Of a stretch of 64,000 nucleotides of DNA, positions 63,927-64,000 are shown one piece after another (position 1 is the first letter of the stretch; every line of letters starts with the position of its first letter). The translations under genes and the position numbers were made by a program. The notes under the pieces are model-generated. The model saw nothing but the letters and a program-made list of their open reading frames with translations, had not been told where the DNA came from and did no database searches. Origin of the DNA: Methylophilus sp. TWE2 (GTDB lineage: Bacteria; Pseudomonadota; Gammaproteobacteria; Burkholderiales; Methylophilaceae); assembly GCF_001183865.1 (NCBI RefSeq), contig NZ_CP012020.1:2475839-2539838 (forward strand), read 5' to 3'.

Positions 63927-64000
63927 CAGGGATGATCAGTTGAAGAGCTTACCGCTGGCTGAACCACTTCTGCAACGATATAGGGAGGACGTCCTTTGAC
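63926..64000 (-). CDS. C-terminal end of an unidentified gene
   Basis: Only the last 24 residues are visible (KGRPPYIVAEVVQP, then AVSSSTDHP) with stop at 63926, overlapping the gtrA start. Position in front of gtrA and hpnK suggests a glycosyltransferase, but the fragment has no diagnostic motif. Confidence 0.5.
   Translation of the reverse strand, partial: VKGRPPYIVAEVVQPAVSSSTDHP

Noticed and set aside
1..64000. CRISPR array, rRNA operon, insertion-sequence transposase
   Set aside because: I saw no regularly spaced short repeats, no rRNA sequence and no transposase gene; the only mobility gene found is the integrase at 27368-28579.

Overview
The window reads as a chromosome segment of a free-living, aerobic Gram-negative bacterium. 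The best fit is a betaproteobacterium, and my inference is a methylotroph of the Methylophilaceae. The reasons are the aa3-type cytochrome oxidase cluster in beta-proteobacterial order, a periplasmic PQQ-type sugar dehydrogenase-like protein, a hopanoid-type HpnK deacetylase, and the core-gene sequences. No organism-specific marker is present, so this placement stays an inference.

Layout. 1-8.9 kb: the N-terminus of an RND efflux pump, a DedA-rhodanese fusion, a Ca2+/H+ antiporter, a zinc alcohol dehydrogenase with an AraC regulator, a two-propeller sorbosone-dehydrogenase-like protein, a PsiF-repeat protein and a GGDEF-EAL protein. 8.9-17.4 kb: one leftward respiratory cluster (DUF2244, ctaC, ctaD, a 32-residue ORF starting with TTG, ctaG, ctaE, SURF1, a Sco-like protein, ctaA, ctaB), interrupted only by an opposite-strand DUF2909 gene. 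18-23.5 kb: a DUF2189 membrane protein, an EAL protein, and a Fur-box-controlled siderophore receptor divergent from a PepSY protein.

23.6-28.8 kb: a compact integrative element of about 5 kb inserted at the 3' end of tRNA-Leu(CAA). It is bounded by 130-bp direct repeats exactly 5018 bp apart. It carries a tyrosine integrase, an AlpA-like protein, three small replication or regulation-type genes, and a cargo pair: a cytoplasmic trypsin-like protease and a 72-residue protein that resembles the protease's own N-terminal domain.

28.9-54.4 kb: mainly housekeeping genes (queA, proS, lytic transglycosylase, TPM/LemA cluster, tsaB-rimI with a degenerate uracil-glycosylase-like gene, panB, deoxynucleoside kinase, folK, pcnB, cobalamin adenosyltransferase, murI, ilvE, SCO, two bacterioferritins plus Bfd, plsC, gmhB, glyQS). 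54.5-60.5 kb: a heavy-metal RND efflux operon (czcCBA type) with a His-rich leader gene. 61-64 kb: lnt, hpnK, gtrA and the end of one more gene.

The most unusual structure is a non-coding dispersed repeat present three times (37.99-38.53, 43.46-44.08 and 60.51-61.12 kb). Each copy is about 540-620 bp and consists of two related units facing each other. Every unit contains two stems whose arms differ between copies but remain complementary, and whose inner loop is always 7 nt. This pattern of compensatory change indicates selection for structure in RNA or DNA rather than coding. Two copies also contain the same 52-bp nested module, at different places and in opposite orientations.
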